A stretch of DNA of 64,000 nucleotides from Sagittula sp048553715 (GCF_048553715.1 NZ_JBLZNC010000002.1:477269-541268); one strand, 5' to 3'. Shown: positions 8,686 to 17,770, numbered from the stretch's first letter. Notes: generated by a model not told the origin, from the sequence alone. Translations and numbers: made by a program.

Positions 8686-8892
8686 ATGCTTAACTTTATC
8701 AAGAACTTCCGCGAAGACGAAGCCGGCGCAGTGACCGTTGACTGGGTTGTCCTGACCGCAGCCGTTGTTGGCCTGGCCGTTGCCGCATACTCCACCATCG
8801 AAGCCAACTCCCTGACCCTGATCGACGCAGCCGCTGGCCGCGTTCTGGAAGAGAACACCTTCCCGGGCGCCGGCGCAGGCGACGGCAGCTAA
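8686..8892 (+). CDS. flp: Flp family type IVb pilin, copy 1
   Basis: A 68-residue Flp pilin. A short charged leader (NFIKNFREDEAG) is followed by the processing-site pattern G-AVTVDW, with aspartate where many Flp pilins have glutamate at position 5, and then a hydrophobic helix (VVLTAAVVGLAVAAY). The prepilin peptidase at 19453-19956 should cut after the glycine at residue 14. GGAGAG at 8675-8680 is the ribosome binding site. Apart from two bases in codon 2 it is identical over 213 bases to the second copy at 9014. Confidence 0.93.
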   Translation: MLNFIKNFREDEAGAVTVDWVVLTAAVVGLAVAAYSTIEANSLTLIDAAAGRVLEENTFPGAGAGDGS

Positions 8893-8934
8893 TTTTGGAG
8901 GCTACGTCATAACATTGACGTTACACAAATTCTT

Positions 8935-8963
8935 GTTGGCGTAGGCTAATAAGCCTCGCCAAC
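8935..8963 (+). other. Hairpin between flp1 and flp2
   Basis: Two nested inverted repeats, GTTGGCG/CGCCAAC outside and AGGCT/AGCCT inside, around a 4-base AATA loop with one bulged T. This gives a 12-bp stem with no T run after it. It fits an mRNA-stabilising or partly terminating structure that could make flp1 mRNA more abundant than the downstream genes. Confidence 0.6.
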
Positions 8964-9013
8964 GTCTAAAAGGTGAAACTGCAGTAGTTTGCAGGCAAAA
9001 TAGAGAGCTAAAC

Positions 9014-9220
9014 ATGTTCAACTTTATCAAGAACTTCCGCGAAGACGAAGCCGGCGCAGTGACCGTTGACTGGGTTGTCCTGACCGCAGCCGTTGTTGGC
9101 CTGGCCGTTGCCGCATACTCCACCATCGAAGCCAACTCCCTGACCCTGATCGACGCAGCCGCTGGCCGCGTTCTGGAAGAGAACACCTTCCCGGGCGCCG
9201 GCGCAGGCGACGGCAGCTAA
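9014..9220 (+). CDS. flp: Flp family type IVb pilin, copy 2
   Basis: A 68-residue pilin differing from copy 1 only by Phe for Leu at residue 2, inside the leader that is removed. The mature pilins are therefore predicted to be identical. The block of identity runs from the ATG to six bases past the stop (9014-9226 against 8686-8898), while the flanking sequences are unrelated. The ribosome binding site is weaker (AGAG) than that of copy 1. Confidence 0.93.
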   Translation: MFNFIKNFREDEAGAVTVDWVVLTAAVVGLAVAAYSTIEANSLTLIDAAAGRVLEENTFPGAGAGDGS

Positions 9221-9317
9221 TTTTGGCATCAGCCATACTTTAAAAATACGAGGCGCGTGCGGCATGCGCGCGCCTTGCATTTGTCTGAAAGTCTCTTCCA
9301 TCATGGGGAACCTGCGC

Positions 9318-9497
9318 ATGCTGACGTCCTTGAACCGCTTCTTCCGCGACGATTCCGGCGCTGTAACCGTCGACTGGGTTATCCTGACCGCCGCCATCGT
9401 CGGCTTCTGCATCACAGCCTACACTCTTATGGAAGATGCCACGCTTGATCTGCGCGATGGTGTCGCCACCGAGTTGACCGTTCAGAACGACTTCTGA
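9318..9497 (+). CDS. Flp family type IVb pilin, divergent third copy
   Basis: A 59-residue pilin-like protein with leader SLNRFFRDDSG, processing pattern G-AVTVDW, and a hydrophobic helix VILTAAIVGFCITAY. It shares the helix with the first two copies but differs elsewhere and lacks their glycine-rich tail. The ATG at 9318 has GGGGAA eight bases upstream; longer in-frame starts at 9264 or 9303 would give an implausibly long leader. It may be a minor pilin. A terminator follows at 9512-9533. Confidence 0.85.
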   Translation: MLTSLNRFFRDDSGAVTVDWVILTAAIVGFCITAYTLMEDATLDLRDGVATELTVQNDF

Positions 9498-9511
9498 TTT
9501 CGCCGCTTTCC

Positions 9512-9533
9512 GGGACATGAAAATGTCCCTTTT
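9512..9533 (+). terminator. Intrinsic terminator after the flp genes
   Basis: GGGACAT / ATGTCCC stem with a GAAA tetraloop and a following T run. It separates the pilin genes from cpaB, which agrees with pilins being made in excess of the assembly machine. Confidence 0.85.
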
Positions 9534-9651
9534 CCGCCCTGCGAAAGCGGCAATCGGGTGACAGATTGTAAACAATCGCGGGTCTTTGCCCGCTTCACCC
9601 AAGCCCCATGGCCGGCACCCCCGGCCCTCCACGCGATCCATGAGGTTTCCC

Positions 9652-10500
9652 ATGCGACTTGTATTCGGACTTGTGCTCCTTGTCGGCATCGGCCTTGCCG
9701 GTTTCGCCGTCTACATGGCGCAGAACTACATCGGCGCTTATGAAAACGCGCTGGTTCAGGCGCGCCAGAACCAGGTGGCCTCTGTTCCCACGCAGATGAT
9801 CTACGTCTCGACCAAGGAAATTCCCTACGGTCACGAGATCACCGAAGAAGACATCAAACTCGCCCCCTGGCCCGAAGAGATCCTGCCCGAAGGCGTGTTC
9901 ACCGAAAACAGCCCCCTGCTGGGCCCCGGTATCGAACGCCGCGTGGCCCTGCGCAACATTGAACCCTTTGAGGCAATGTTGCCCACCAAAGTCTCTGAGC
10001 CGGGCGGCTCTGCCGGTCTGACGTCTTTCCTTGAACCCGGCGAGACAGCCTTTGCCCTGAAGGTCGATGTGGCCACGGGCGTGTCCGGCTTCCTCCGCCC
10101 CGGCGACCGTGTCGACATCTATTGGACAGGCAAAGTGAACGCGGGCGGTCAGTCCGGCAGCGTCACCAAATTGATCCAGACCGGCGTGCGTCTGATTGCC
10201 GTAGACCAAAAGGCGGAAACCAACGCCAATGCCACAATCATTGCCCGCACGGTCACCGTGGCCGCATCCCGCGAAGTGGTCAGCGTTCTGACCCATGCGC
10301 AATCCACCGGCAAGTTAACCCTGTCACTGATCGGGGTCACGGACACCGCGCTGGTCGAGGAAAGCATCGAAGTCGATCAACTTTCGATGTTGGGAATCGT
10401 CGCTGAGGCACCGCAACTGGCCCCGAAAGAGGAATCCTGTTTCACCCGAGTCCGTCGTGGCGCTGACGTGGTGCAGATCCCGATCCCCTGCACAAACTAA
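9652..10500 (+). CDS. cpaB: Flp pilus assembly protein CpaB (RcpC)
   Basis: A 282-residue protein with one N-terminal membrane helix (FGLVLLVGIGLAGFAVYMA), a SAF domain (YVSTKEIPYGHEITEEDI and following) and a RcpC/CpaB C-terminal beta domain. CpaB is periplasmic and works with the CpaC secretin. The ATG at 9652 has TGAGG seven bases upstream and begins directly before the membrane helix; in-frame starts at 9586 and 9640 are less likely. A terminator follows at 10513. Confidence 0.92.
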   Translation: MRLVFGLVLLVGIGLAGFAVYMAQNYIGAYENALVQARQNQVASVPTQMIYVSTKEIPYGHEITEEDIKLAPWPEEILPEGVFTENSPLLGPGIERRVALRNIEPFEAMLPTKVSEPGGSAGLTSFLEPGETAFALKVDVATGVSGFLRPGDRVDIYWTGKVNAGGQSGSVTKLIQTGVRLIAVDQKAETNANATIIARTVTVAASREVVSVLTHAQSTGKLTLSLIGVTDTALVEESIEVDQLSMLGIVAEAPQLAPKEESCFTRVRRGADVVQIPIPCTN

Positions 10501-10512
10501 CGACCTTGTATC

Positions 10513-10535
10513 AGGGCCCCCACCGGGGCCCTTTT
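10513..10535 (+). terminator. Intrinsic terminator after cpaB
   Basis: AGGGCCCC / GGGGCCCT stem, CACC loop, then TTT. It lies between cpaB and cpaC, so the 150-base gap beyond it may hold a promoter for cpaC and the genes after it. Confidence 0.8.
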
Positions 10536-10686
10536 GCGTATCTCGCGGCCTGCCTGTGACCTGTTGTCCACATAAAGCGAAGGCCCGAAAACCTTGATTC
10601 TTGCAATAAATGTCGTTCTGGCCCACAGTGTCGGAAAATACAGGCGTTAAGACCTGTTAACGAGGCGTGATCGAAAGGCAGGTCAC

Positions 10687-12111
10687 ATGAAAATTGACGG
10701 CTTTATGAAGGCGGCCCTGCTGGGTCTGTCCTTGGGTGCTGCAACTTTGTCTGCGCCCGCCCATGCGGATTCGATCCGCGTGGTCCGCACCGGAACCGAG
10801 TCGGTGCTGAACGTGCCAATGAACCGCGCAGTCGTGGTCGAAAGCGATGTGCCCTTTGCCGAGCTTTCGATTGCCAACCCTGCGATTGCAGATATTTCGT
10901 CGCTGTCGGACCGGACGATCTATGTCCTGGGCAAGACACCGGGCACGACAACACTAACGATCCTTGACCCGTCAGGGCGGCTGATCACCAACGTGGACGT
11001 GCGCGTTGCGGCGGATGTGACAGAGTTCAAGGAACGTCTGCAGCAGATCCTTCCCGACGAAAAGATCGAAGTGCGCACCGCCAATGACGGTATCGTCCTG
11101 TCCGGGACGGTGTCCTCGATCGCGCGGATGGAACGCGCGCTGGATCTCGCACAAAGATATGCGCCCGAACGCGTGTCCAACCTGATGGTTGTCGGCGGCA
11201 TCCAGCAGGTCATGCTGAAAGTCCGCTTCGCCGAGATGCGTCGTTCCGTGTCCAAGGCGCTGCGTGCGTCGCTGGCCACGGGCGGATCTACGTTTGGGGG
11301 CGATCTCGGCGTCGAGCTGGGCACCGGAAACGCGGGCCCTCTGGCGGCTGTGGATTCGGTCGCCGACAAACTGTCGCCACGCGCGCTGGGCACCGAAGGT
11401 GCGGTGATCTTTGGCTTCAACGCAGGCGGCCTTGAAGTCGGCATTCTGCTGGAAGCCCTGGAAACCAAGGGGATGGTGCGCACACTGGCGGAACCGAACC
11501 TGACCGCCCTGTCCGGTCAGGAAGCAACCTTCCTTGCGGGTGGCGAATATCCCGTGCCCGTGGCGCAGGGTGATGACTCTGTCACCATCGAATTCAAACC
11601 TTTCGGCGTCGAGCTTGCGTTCATTCCGCGTGTGATCGACGGCGATCTGATCAATCTGGAACTCGAAGCTGCCGTGTCGTCGATTGACACCAGCAATGGC
11701 ATCACCTTCTCGGATGTGACCATCGCAGGTTTCTCGCGGCGCGAAACATCGACCACGGTCGAATTGCGGGACGGCGAAAGCTTTGCCGTTGCCGGTCTGC
11801 TTCAGGAAGAATTCAGCGATCTGAACGGTCAGGTGCCGTGGCTGGGCGATGTGCCCATCCTCGGCGCCCTGTTCCGGTCCGCTGAATACGAACGCGACCA
11901 ATCCGAACTGGTGATCATCGTCACCCCGCATCTGGTCGAACCTGTCCGCGGCGAGGCACTGGCCCTGCCCACGGATCGTGTCACCTTGCCCACCGAACGC
12001 GAGCTGTTCCTCAACGGTAAGATTTCCGGCGGAAAGACACCGCGCACCGGTGCCGCAGGCGAGATTGCCAAACAGGACTTCAACGGCTCCTACGGCTACG
12101 TAATGGATTGA
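10687..12111 (+). CDS. cpaC: Flp pilus secretin CpaC (RcpA)
   Basis: A 474-residue outer-membrane secretin. A signal peptide ends at APAHA, followed by an N-terminal pilus secretin domain (LNVPMNRAVVVESDVPFAEL) and a BON-like region. The C-terminal secretin domain contains VPWLGDVPILGALFRS and ELVIIVTPHLVEP. It should form the gated channel through which the Flp pilus leaves the cell. The next gene, an OmpA-like lipoprotein, starts four bases after the stop, so the two are co-translated. Confidence 0.94.
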   Translation: MKIDGFMKAALLGLSLGAATLSAPAHADSIRVVRTGTESVLNVPMNRAVVVESDVPFAELSIANPAIADISSLSDRTIYVLGKTPGTTTLTILDPSGRLITNVDVRVAADVTEFKERLQQILPDEKIEVRTANDGIVLSGTVSSIARMERALDLAQRYAPERVSNLMVVGGIQQVMLKVRFAEMRRSVSKALRASLATGGSTFGGDLGVELGTGNAGPLAAVDSVADKLSPRALGTEGAVIFGFNAGGLEVGILLEALETKGMVRTLAEPNLTALSGQEATFLAGGEYPVPVAQGDDSVTIEFKPFGVELAFIPRVIDGDLINLELEAAVSSIDTSNGITFSDVTIAGFSRRETSTTVELRDGESFAVAGLLQEEFSDLNGQVPWLGDVPILGALFRSAEYERDQSELVIIVTPHLVEPVRGEALALPTDRVTLPTERELFLNGKISGGKTPRTGAAGEIAKQDFNGSYGYVMD

Positions 12112-12115
12112 GATC

Positions 12116-12796
12116 ATGGCTGAATTGACCCATCCCCGCATGATCCGAACGGGTCTTTTCACTGCTTTGGCCGTTGTCTTGGCCGGATGCGCCGCCGAAG
12201 ACACGATGCACGAAGGGTTTCGTGACGTCGGCGCCAGCGTTGACACCGGCTATTTCGGCAACGCGACCATGAACAACCATCAGTATATGACGGGTGAAAA
12301 GAGCTACGCCTACGAGCTGTCACAGCGCTTTGCCTCCGAGGTCATGACGACCGTGAACTTTGCCTTCAACTCGTCGGCTCTGGACCAAGGTGCAATTGAC
12401 ACCCTGCGCGAACAGGCCCGCTGGATCCGCCAGTTCCCCGAGGCACGCTTTCGCGTCTTTGGTCACACGGACAAGGTCGGGTCGAACAGCTACAACAAAT
12501 CGCTGGGCATGGCGCGCGCACGCGCTGTCGTGAATTTCCTTGTCAGCCAAGGGATTGAGCGCTCGCGGCTCGAAGCCGTGGTGTCCTATGGCGAGACCCA
12601 GCCGCTGATCGTGACCGAAGGTCGGGAACGTCGCAACCGCCGCACCGTGACAGAGGTGTCGGGCTTTGTCGGACGCCACCCCACAGTGCTGGAAGGCAAA
12701 TACGCCGAGATCATTTATCGCGAATACGTGAACAGTGCAGAGCCTCAGACATCATTGGGCGAACAGTCCGGAGCCGAGCTTCAGATCGGGAACTAA
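12116..12796 (+). CDS. OmpA-like lipoprotein in the position of CpaD
   Basis: A 226-residue lipoprotein. The lipobox VLAGC places the lipidated cysteine at about residue 25. The C-terminal half is an OmpA-type peptidoglycan-binding domain: VNFAFNSSALDQGAIDTL, then FRVFGHTDKVGSNSYN and the AVVSYGETQPL-RRNRRTV end. In Caulobacter the gene here encodes CpaD, also an outer-membrane lipoprotein. This protein may anchor the secretin to the cell wall. An ATG at residue 9 is an alternative start. A strong terminator follows. Confidence 0.85.
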   Translation: MAELTHPRMIRTGLFTALAVVLAGCAAEDTMHEGFRDVGASVDTGYFGNATMNNHQYMTGEKSYAYELSQRFASEVMTTVNFAFNSSALDQGAIDTLREQARWIRQFPEARFRVFGHTDKVGSNSYNKSLGMARARAVVNFLVSQGIERSRLEAVVSYGETQPLIVTEGRERRNRRTVTEVSGFVGRHPTVLEGKYAEIIYREYVNSAEPQTSLGEQSGAELQIGN

Positions 12797-12819
12797 CCTC
12801 AGGAACGACTGAAATTATG

Positions 12820-12857
12820 AAGGGCTGCCAATATGTTGGCGGCCCTTTCTTGTTTTT
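12820..12857 (+). terminator. Intrinsic terminator after the OmpA-like gene
   Basis: AAGGGC-T-GCCAA stem pairing with TTGGC-G-GCCCTT around a TATG loop, followed by a T-rich run. The 225 bases from here to cpaE hold no recognisable gene and may contain the cpaE promoter. Confidence 0.85.
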
Positions 12858-13082
12858 GTGGCCATGGTAAACGCCCGGATTGCAGCATTCACCATTCGGG
12901 CGGAAACCGCCCCGGCGTCCAGAAACTCCGCACAATTGGGGAAATTTGGCCCCAATCTCGCCGCCTTTCCCAGCCAATTTACCTCAACGAACCAGTGCGC
13001 CGGGACGACTCGGTGGCCGCGTTTACGAAGGTCGGCAGAACGCCGCACCCCATTCGGGACGCGAGAACAAAGGACGAGAGGC

Positions 13083-14318
13083 ATGACCAGTACGACCGCA
13101 GATCCCGCTCCGATCGTGGCCTGCACCATCAGCCGGGACGTACAGAATTTCGACCTGCTGATCGAAGACATGGAATCCCTCCTGGGCGAAGGATGGGGCG
13201 ACCTCGGCTTTAACGAGGCGCTGGCGTTCTTGCGCCAGCCAGAAGCAAAAGACATCGAATTTGTGGCCCTTGCCATTGATGCCATCGACGAGGGCGAGGT
13301 GTCGGATCTGACCGCCATCATCGCAGGTGCCAAGGCCATGGGCGTGAAGGTCGTATTGATTGCCGAGGATGTTACACCAGCCTCACTGCACCAGTTGCTG
13401 CGCAGCGGCGCTGACGAATTCATCCCCTACCCCCTGCCAGAGGGAGAGTTGGAAGCCGCTGTTGAACGGCTGCGCGCCCCTGCCCCGGTCGCAGAGCTGC
13501 CCGTGGCGGAAGCCACCGGCGTAAAACTGCAAGGCGACGGCGATGGCATTTTGATCGCGGTCCAAAGCCTTGCGGGTGGCTGCGGCGCGACAACCGTGGC
13601 GGTCAACCTCGCCTATGAGCTGGCCAATTCCACCGCTGGCGGCAAAACGCCCAAGGTCTGCCTGATGGATCTGGGGCTGCAATTCGGCTCTGTCGCGACA
13701 TATCTGGACCTGCCGCGCCGCGAAAACGTGTTCGAGATGCTCTCCGACATCGAACATCTTGATGGCGATACCTTCTCGCAGGCCCTTGTCTCGTTCGAGG
13801 ACAAGATGCAGGTGTTCACCTCGCCCGCAGATATCCTGCCGCTGGACTTCGTCGGCCCGTCAGAGGTGGCTAAACTGCTGGATGTGGCGCGCGAGCATTT
13901 CGATTACGTCGTTGTCGACATGCCCGGCTCGCTGGTGCAGTGGACGGAAACCGTGCTGACCGAGGCGCAGGTCTTCCTTGCCATGGTCGAACTGGACATG
14001 CGGTCGGCCCAGAACACGCTGCGGATGAAACGGATGCTGCAATCCGAGGATTTGCCGTTTGACAAGATCCGCTTTGCGCTGAACCGCGCCCCGAAATTCA
14101 CCGATCTCCAAGGCAAAAGCCGCGTCAAACGCATGGCCGACAGCCTCGGCATCGCCTTGGACCAACAGTTCCCCGATGGCGGGCGCGCCGTGATGCAGGC
14201 CTGTGATCACGGGCTGCCGCTGGCCAATCACGCAGCCAAGAATCCGCTGCGCAAGGAAATCGCCAAACTGGCCGAACAGCTAAACGCAATCGCGGCGGAT
14301 GACGCCGAGGCCGCGTAA
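13083..14318 (+). CDS. cpaE: CpaE/TadZ, pilus localisation ATPase-like protein
   Basis: A 411-residue protein with an N-terminal atypical receiver-like domain (about residues 10-130) and a C-terminal MinD/ParA-like domain. The P-loop region reads LAGGCGATTVAVN: both lysines of the deviant Walker A motif (KGGxGKT) are missing, as is partly usual in this family. VVDMPGSLVQW corresponds to the Walker B region. CpaE/TadZ places the pilus machine, usually at a pole. The ATG at 13083 has GAGAGG upstream; the open frame before it is not homologous. Confidence 0.9.
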   Translation: MTSTTADPAPIVACTISRDVQNFDLLIEDMESLLGEGWGDLGFNEALAFLRQPEAKDIEFVALAIDAIDEGEVSDLTAIIAGAKAMGVKVVLIAEDVTPASLHQLLRSGADEFIPYPLPEGELEAAVERLRAPAPVAELPVAEATGVKLQGDGDGILIAVQSLAGGCGATTVAVNLAYELANSTAGGKTPKVCLMDLGLQFGSVATYLDLPRRENVFEMLSDIEHLDGDTFSQALVSFEDKMQVFTSPADILPLDFVGPSEVAKLLDVAREHFDYVVVDMPGSLVQWTETVLTEAQVFLAMVELDMRSAQNTLRMKRMLQSEDLPFDKIRFALNRAPKFTDLQGKSRVKRMADSLGIALDQQFPDGGRAVMQACDHGLPLANHAAKNPLRKEIAKLAEQLNAIAADDAEAA

Positions 14319-14335
14319 TTTCCAAAGGTTGACCC

Positions 14336-15772
14336 ATGTTCTCACGGTACAAAAAGCCAGACACCTCGACACCGGTTGCTGCAGCCGCACCCAAGGCGGC
14401 CGCGGCGCCGAAACCCGCGGCGCAACCCACCGCGCAGCGCAAGGTTCAGCCCAAGACCATTCCCGCCCAATCTGCGCCCGCCGATAAGGAAAAGAAGCGT
14501 AAGGAGCGTCTGGGCGAGGTAAAGCTGGAGCTGCACCGCGCCCTGCTGGAAAACCTCAACCTTGCGGCTCTCGATCAGGCGTCCGAACACGAGTTGCGTG
14601 AGGAAATCGCAGAGATCGCAACCGAATCCCTGCAGGAAAAAGGGCTGGTGCTGAACCGTGAAGAGCGGCGCACCATGATGAACGACCTCTATGACGAGGT
14701 GAAAGGTCTTGGCCCTCTCGAAGCCCTGCTGAAGGACGAGACGGTCTCGGATATTCTGGTCAACGGCCCGCATCAGATTTTTGTCGAACGCAACGGCAAG
14801 CTGGGCCTGTCGGACATCACGTTCAAAGATGAAAAGCACCTGATGCGGATCATCGACAAGATCGTATCCGCAGTGGGTCGCCGCGTTGATGAATCCAACC
14901 CCTATGTGGACGCCCGCCTGTCTGACGGGTCGCGTTTCAACGCAATGGTTCCGCCGATTGCCATCGACGGCTCGCTCGTCTCGATCCGTAAGTTCAAAAA
15001 GGACAAGCTCGGGATCGACGATCTGGTGCAATTCGGCGCCTTTACCGAGGAAATGGCCGTCTATCTGCAGGCGGCCGTGGCCACACGCCTGAACATCATC
15101 GTCTCCGGCGGTACCGGCTCTGGTAAGACGACCACACTGAACGCCCTGTCGTCCTTTATCGATGACAGCGAACGCATTCTGACGATCGAGGATACCGCCG
15201 AACTTCAGCTGCAGCAGACCCACGTCGGCCGCATGGAAAGCCGCCCGCCCAACGTCGAAGGCAAAGGCGCGGTCACCCCCCGCGACTGTCTGAAAAACGC
15301 GCTGCGGATGCGTCCTGACCGGATCATCGTGGGGGAAACCCGTGGCGAGGAAGTCATCGACATGCTTCAGGCCATGAACACCGGTCACGACGGATCAATG
15401 ACCACGATCCACGCCAACTCTGCCCGGGATGGTGTGGCACGTCTGGAAAACATGATTGCCATGGCGGGGATCGACATGCCGCTGAAGGCCATGCGCTCGC
15501 AGATCTCGTCGGCTGTGAACCTGATTGTGCAGGCCTCGCGCCTGCAGGACGGCTCGCGCCGCATGACCTCGATCACCGAGATCACCGGCATGGAAGGCGA
15601 TGTGATCTCTATGCAGGAAATCTTTCGCTTCCAGCGGGTTGGCCTGACGCCGGACAACAAGATCCTTGGTCATTTCACCGCCACCGGTGTGCGTTCCGCC
15701 TTCTCCGAACGCTTCCGGATGTGGGGCTACGATGTGCCCTCTTCGATTTACGAACCTTTCCGTCCCGAATAA
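14336..15772 (+). CDS. cpaF: Flp pilus assembly ATPase CpaF (TadA)
   Basis: A 478-residue secretion ATPase of the VirB11/TadA type. An alanine/proline-rich N-terminal stretch is followed by a helical domain and an ATPase core with Walker A GGTGSGKTT (about residues 258-266), the Asp box around TIEDTAELQL, Walker B-like DRIIVGETRGEE and the His box GHDGSMTTIHAN. As a cytoplasmic hexamer it powers pilus extension and probably retraction. It sits 17 bases after cpaE and 24 before tadB, within one operon. Confidence 0.96.
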   Translation: MFSRYKKPDTSTPVAAAAPKAAAAPKPAAQPTAQRKVQPKTIPAQSAPADKEKKRKERLGEVKLELHRALLENLNLAALDQASEHELREEIAEIATESLQEKGLVLNREERRTMMNDLYDEVKGLGPLEALLKDETVSDILVNGPHQIFVERNGKLGLSDITFKDEKHLMRIIDKIVSAVGRRVDESNPYVDARLSDGSRFNAMVPPIAIDGSLVSIRKFKKDKLGIDDLVQFGAFTEEMAVYLQAAVATRLNIIVSGGTGSGKTTTLNALSSFIDDSERILTIEDTAELQLQQTHVGRMESRPPNVEGKGAVTPRDCLKNALRMRPDRIIVGETRGEEVIDMLQAMNTGHDGSMTTIHANSARDGVARLENMIAMAGIDMPLKAMRSQISSAVNLIVQASRLQDGSRRMTSITEITGMEGDVISMQEIFRFQRVGLTPDNKILGHFTATGVRSAFSERFRMWGYDVPSSIYEPFRPE

Positions 15773-15796
15773 CCCTTTATTGCGAGTACTCCGCCC

Positions 15797-16762
15797 ATGC
15801 TCACTGCAGCACCTGTCATATACGGCATGATTTTCCTCGGGGTCGTCGTTCTGGTGAACGGCGTCTACCTTGTCGCCTTTGGCAAGTCGATTTCCATGTC
15901 CAACCGGGTCAACCGGCGTCTGGAAATGCTGGACAAGGGCGAACGGCGCGAAGACGTTCTGGCCAAGCTCCGCAAGGAGATGGACCAGCATATGGAAAGC
16001 CGGTCCTTGCCCATCTATTCGCTGCTGGCGGACAAGGCGAACAAGGCCGCGCTGGCCTTCACCCCCCAACAGCTGATGATGATGATGGGCGCCGCGTCGG
16101 TGTTTGCCTTTGTCGGCCTGACCATCGGCACCGAAACCGCAGCGCCGGTGCGCGCCATCGTGGCGGTCGTCATGGGCGTGGGCGGCGTTTACATGTGGGT
16201 CGGTCACAAGGCCAAGAAACGCCTCGCCATGATCGAGGAACAGCTTCCCGATGCGGTGGAGTTGATGGTGCGCAGCTTGCGCGTGGGCCATCCTTTCACC
16301 TCTGCGATCACGGTTGTGTCCAAGGAAATCAAAGACCCGCTGGCCACCGAATTCGGCATCATCGCTGACGAATCCGCCTATGGGCGCGATATCGGCGAAG
16401 CGCTGAAACACATGGCGGAACGGCTGGACATGCAGGATATGCGCTTTCTCGCCGTGGCCGTGGCCATTCAGCAGCAGGCAGGTGGCAACCTCGCCGAGAT
16501 CCTCGAAGGTCTGGCCAAGGTCATCCGCTCGCGCTTTCGCCTGTTCCGCCGGGTGAAGGCCATCACCGCCGAAGCGCAGTGGTCCGGCAAATTCCTCTCC
16601 GGCTTCCCCATCGCCGCGCTGATCTTCATTCAGGTCGCAAAACCCGACTACTACGACGAGGTGCTTGATCACCCGTGGTTCATCCCCGCCTGTTTCGTGG
16701 TCGGCATCATGCTGGTCCTCAACATGCTGGTGATGCGCTGGCTTGTGGACATCAAGGTCTGA
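15797..16762 (+). CDS. tadB: Type II secretion F family protein TadB
   Basis: A 321-residue inner-membrane protein. An N-terminal membrane helix and a second pair are followed by a GspF/T2SF domain (QLPDAVELMVRSLRVGHPF, then ALKHMAERLDMQDMRFLAVAV and QQQAGGNLAEILEGL) and C-terminal helices. TadB and TadC form the inner-membrane platform on which CpaF acts. It lies 17 bases before tadC. Confidence 0.94.
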   Translation: MLTAAPVIYGMIFLGVVVLVNGVYLVAFGKSISMSNRVNRRLEMLDKGERREDVLAKLRKEMDQHMESRSLPIYSLLADKANKAALAFTPQQLMMMMGAASVFAFVGLTIGTETAAPVRAIVAVVMGVGGVYMWVGHKAKKRLAMIEEQLPDAVELMVRSLRVGHPFTSAITVVSKEIKDPLATEFGIIADESAYGRDIGEALKHMAERLDMQDMRFLAVAVAIQQQAGGNLAEILEGLAKVIRSRFRLFRRVKAITAEAQWSGKFLSGFPIAALIFIQVAKPDYYDEVLDHPWFIPACFVVGIMLVLNMLVMRWLVDIKV

Positions 16763-16779
16763 CCCAAGGAACTCTGCTC

Positions 16780-17751
16780 ATGTTTGACCAAATCAATACC
16801 ATGATTACCAATGTGCTGGGTCCGGCCGGTCCTTTGATCCTGGTCGCCGGTCTGGGGATCCTGCTGATCCTGTCGACCATTCCCTTTATCATGAACCAAA
16901 AGCCCGATCCTTTGGACAAGCTGAAGGAAGACGGCAAATCCAAAATGGACGCGCAGGCGCGCGCTGTTCTGCGCGACAAAAAGCGCAACGAGAAGCTCAA
17001 CAAATACGCGCAATTCCTCGAGCCTCAGGACGAAAAAGAACTGTCGGAAATCAAGCTGAAGCTGATTCAGGCCGGTTACCGGTCCAAGGATGCTGTTCAG
17101 ATCTACTACTTCCTGCAGTTTGCGCTGGGTCTTAGCCTGCTGGCCGCCGGTGTGACCTACTATCTTTTGTTCATCGACCCCGAAACAGCGACGATGAACA
17201 CCAAACTGATGTATATTCTCGGCCCCGGCGTCGTGGGCTACATGGGGCCGAAATACTGGGTCAACAAACGTATGGCCGCGCGCCAGGAGCAAATCCAGAA
17301 CGGGTTTCCGGACGCGCTTGATATGATGCTGGTTTGCGTCGAGGCAGGCCAGTCCATGGAACAGGCAATCCTGCGTGTGGCCAAGGAAATCCGCGCGTCC
17401 TACGTGGCCTTGGCCGAAGAGTTCGAGATCATCAGCCACGAGATGAAGGCCGGTAAGGACCGCACACAGGTGCTCAACGACATGGGCGAGCGTTGCGGCT
17501 CTCAGGATGTGTCCAGCTTTGTGACCATGCTTAATCAGGCGCAGACCTTCGGTACCTCGATCTCGGATGCGTTGCGGGTCTACGCCTCTGAAATGCGGGA
17601 CAAACGCGTGATGCGCGCCGAAGAGGCGGCCAACAAACTGCCCACCAAGATGACGCTGACCACGATGATGCTGACCGTACCGCCGCTGCTGATCATCCTC
17701 GTCGGACCATCGGCGGTGGGCATCGCCAACATGGGTGCCATCACTCAGTAA
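16780..17751 (+). CDS. tadC: Type II secretion F family protein TadC
   Basis: A 323-residue platform protein, paralogue of TadB. It has an N-terminal membrane helix, a GspF/T2SF domain (FPDALDMMLVCVEAGQSMEQAI, then VTMLNQAQTFGTSISDALRVYA) and a C-terminal helix pair. The ATG at 16780 was chosen because an earlier start would overlap tadB by almost 90 bases with unrelated sequence. A terminator follows at 17771, so the genes after it may be transcribed separately. Confidence 0.94.
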   Translation: MFDQINTMITNVLGPAGPLILVAGLGILLILSTIPFIMNQKPDPLDKLKEDGKSKMDAQARAVLRDKKRNEKLNKYAQFLEPQDEKELSEIKLKLIQAGYRSKDAVQIYYFLQFALGLSLLAAGVTYYLLFIDPETATMNTKLMYILGPGVVGYMGPKYWVNKRMAARQEQIQNGFPDALDMMLVCVEAGQSMEQAILRVAKEIRASYVALAEEFEIISHEMKAGKDRTQVLNDMGERCGSQDVSSFVTMLNQAQTFGTSISDALRVYASEMRDKRVMRAEEAANKLPTKMTLTTMMLTVPPLLIILVGPSAVGIANMGAITQ

Positions 17752-17770
17752 GCATTTGCCACGTTTCATG

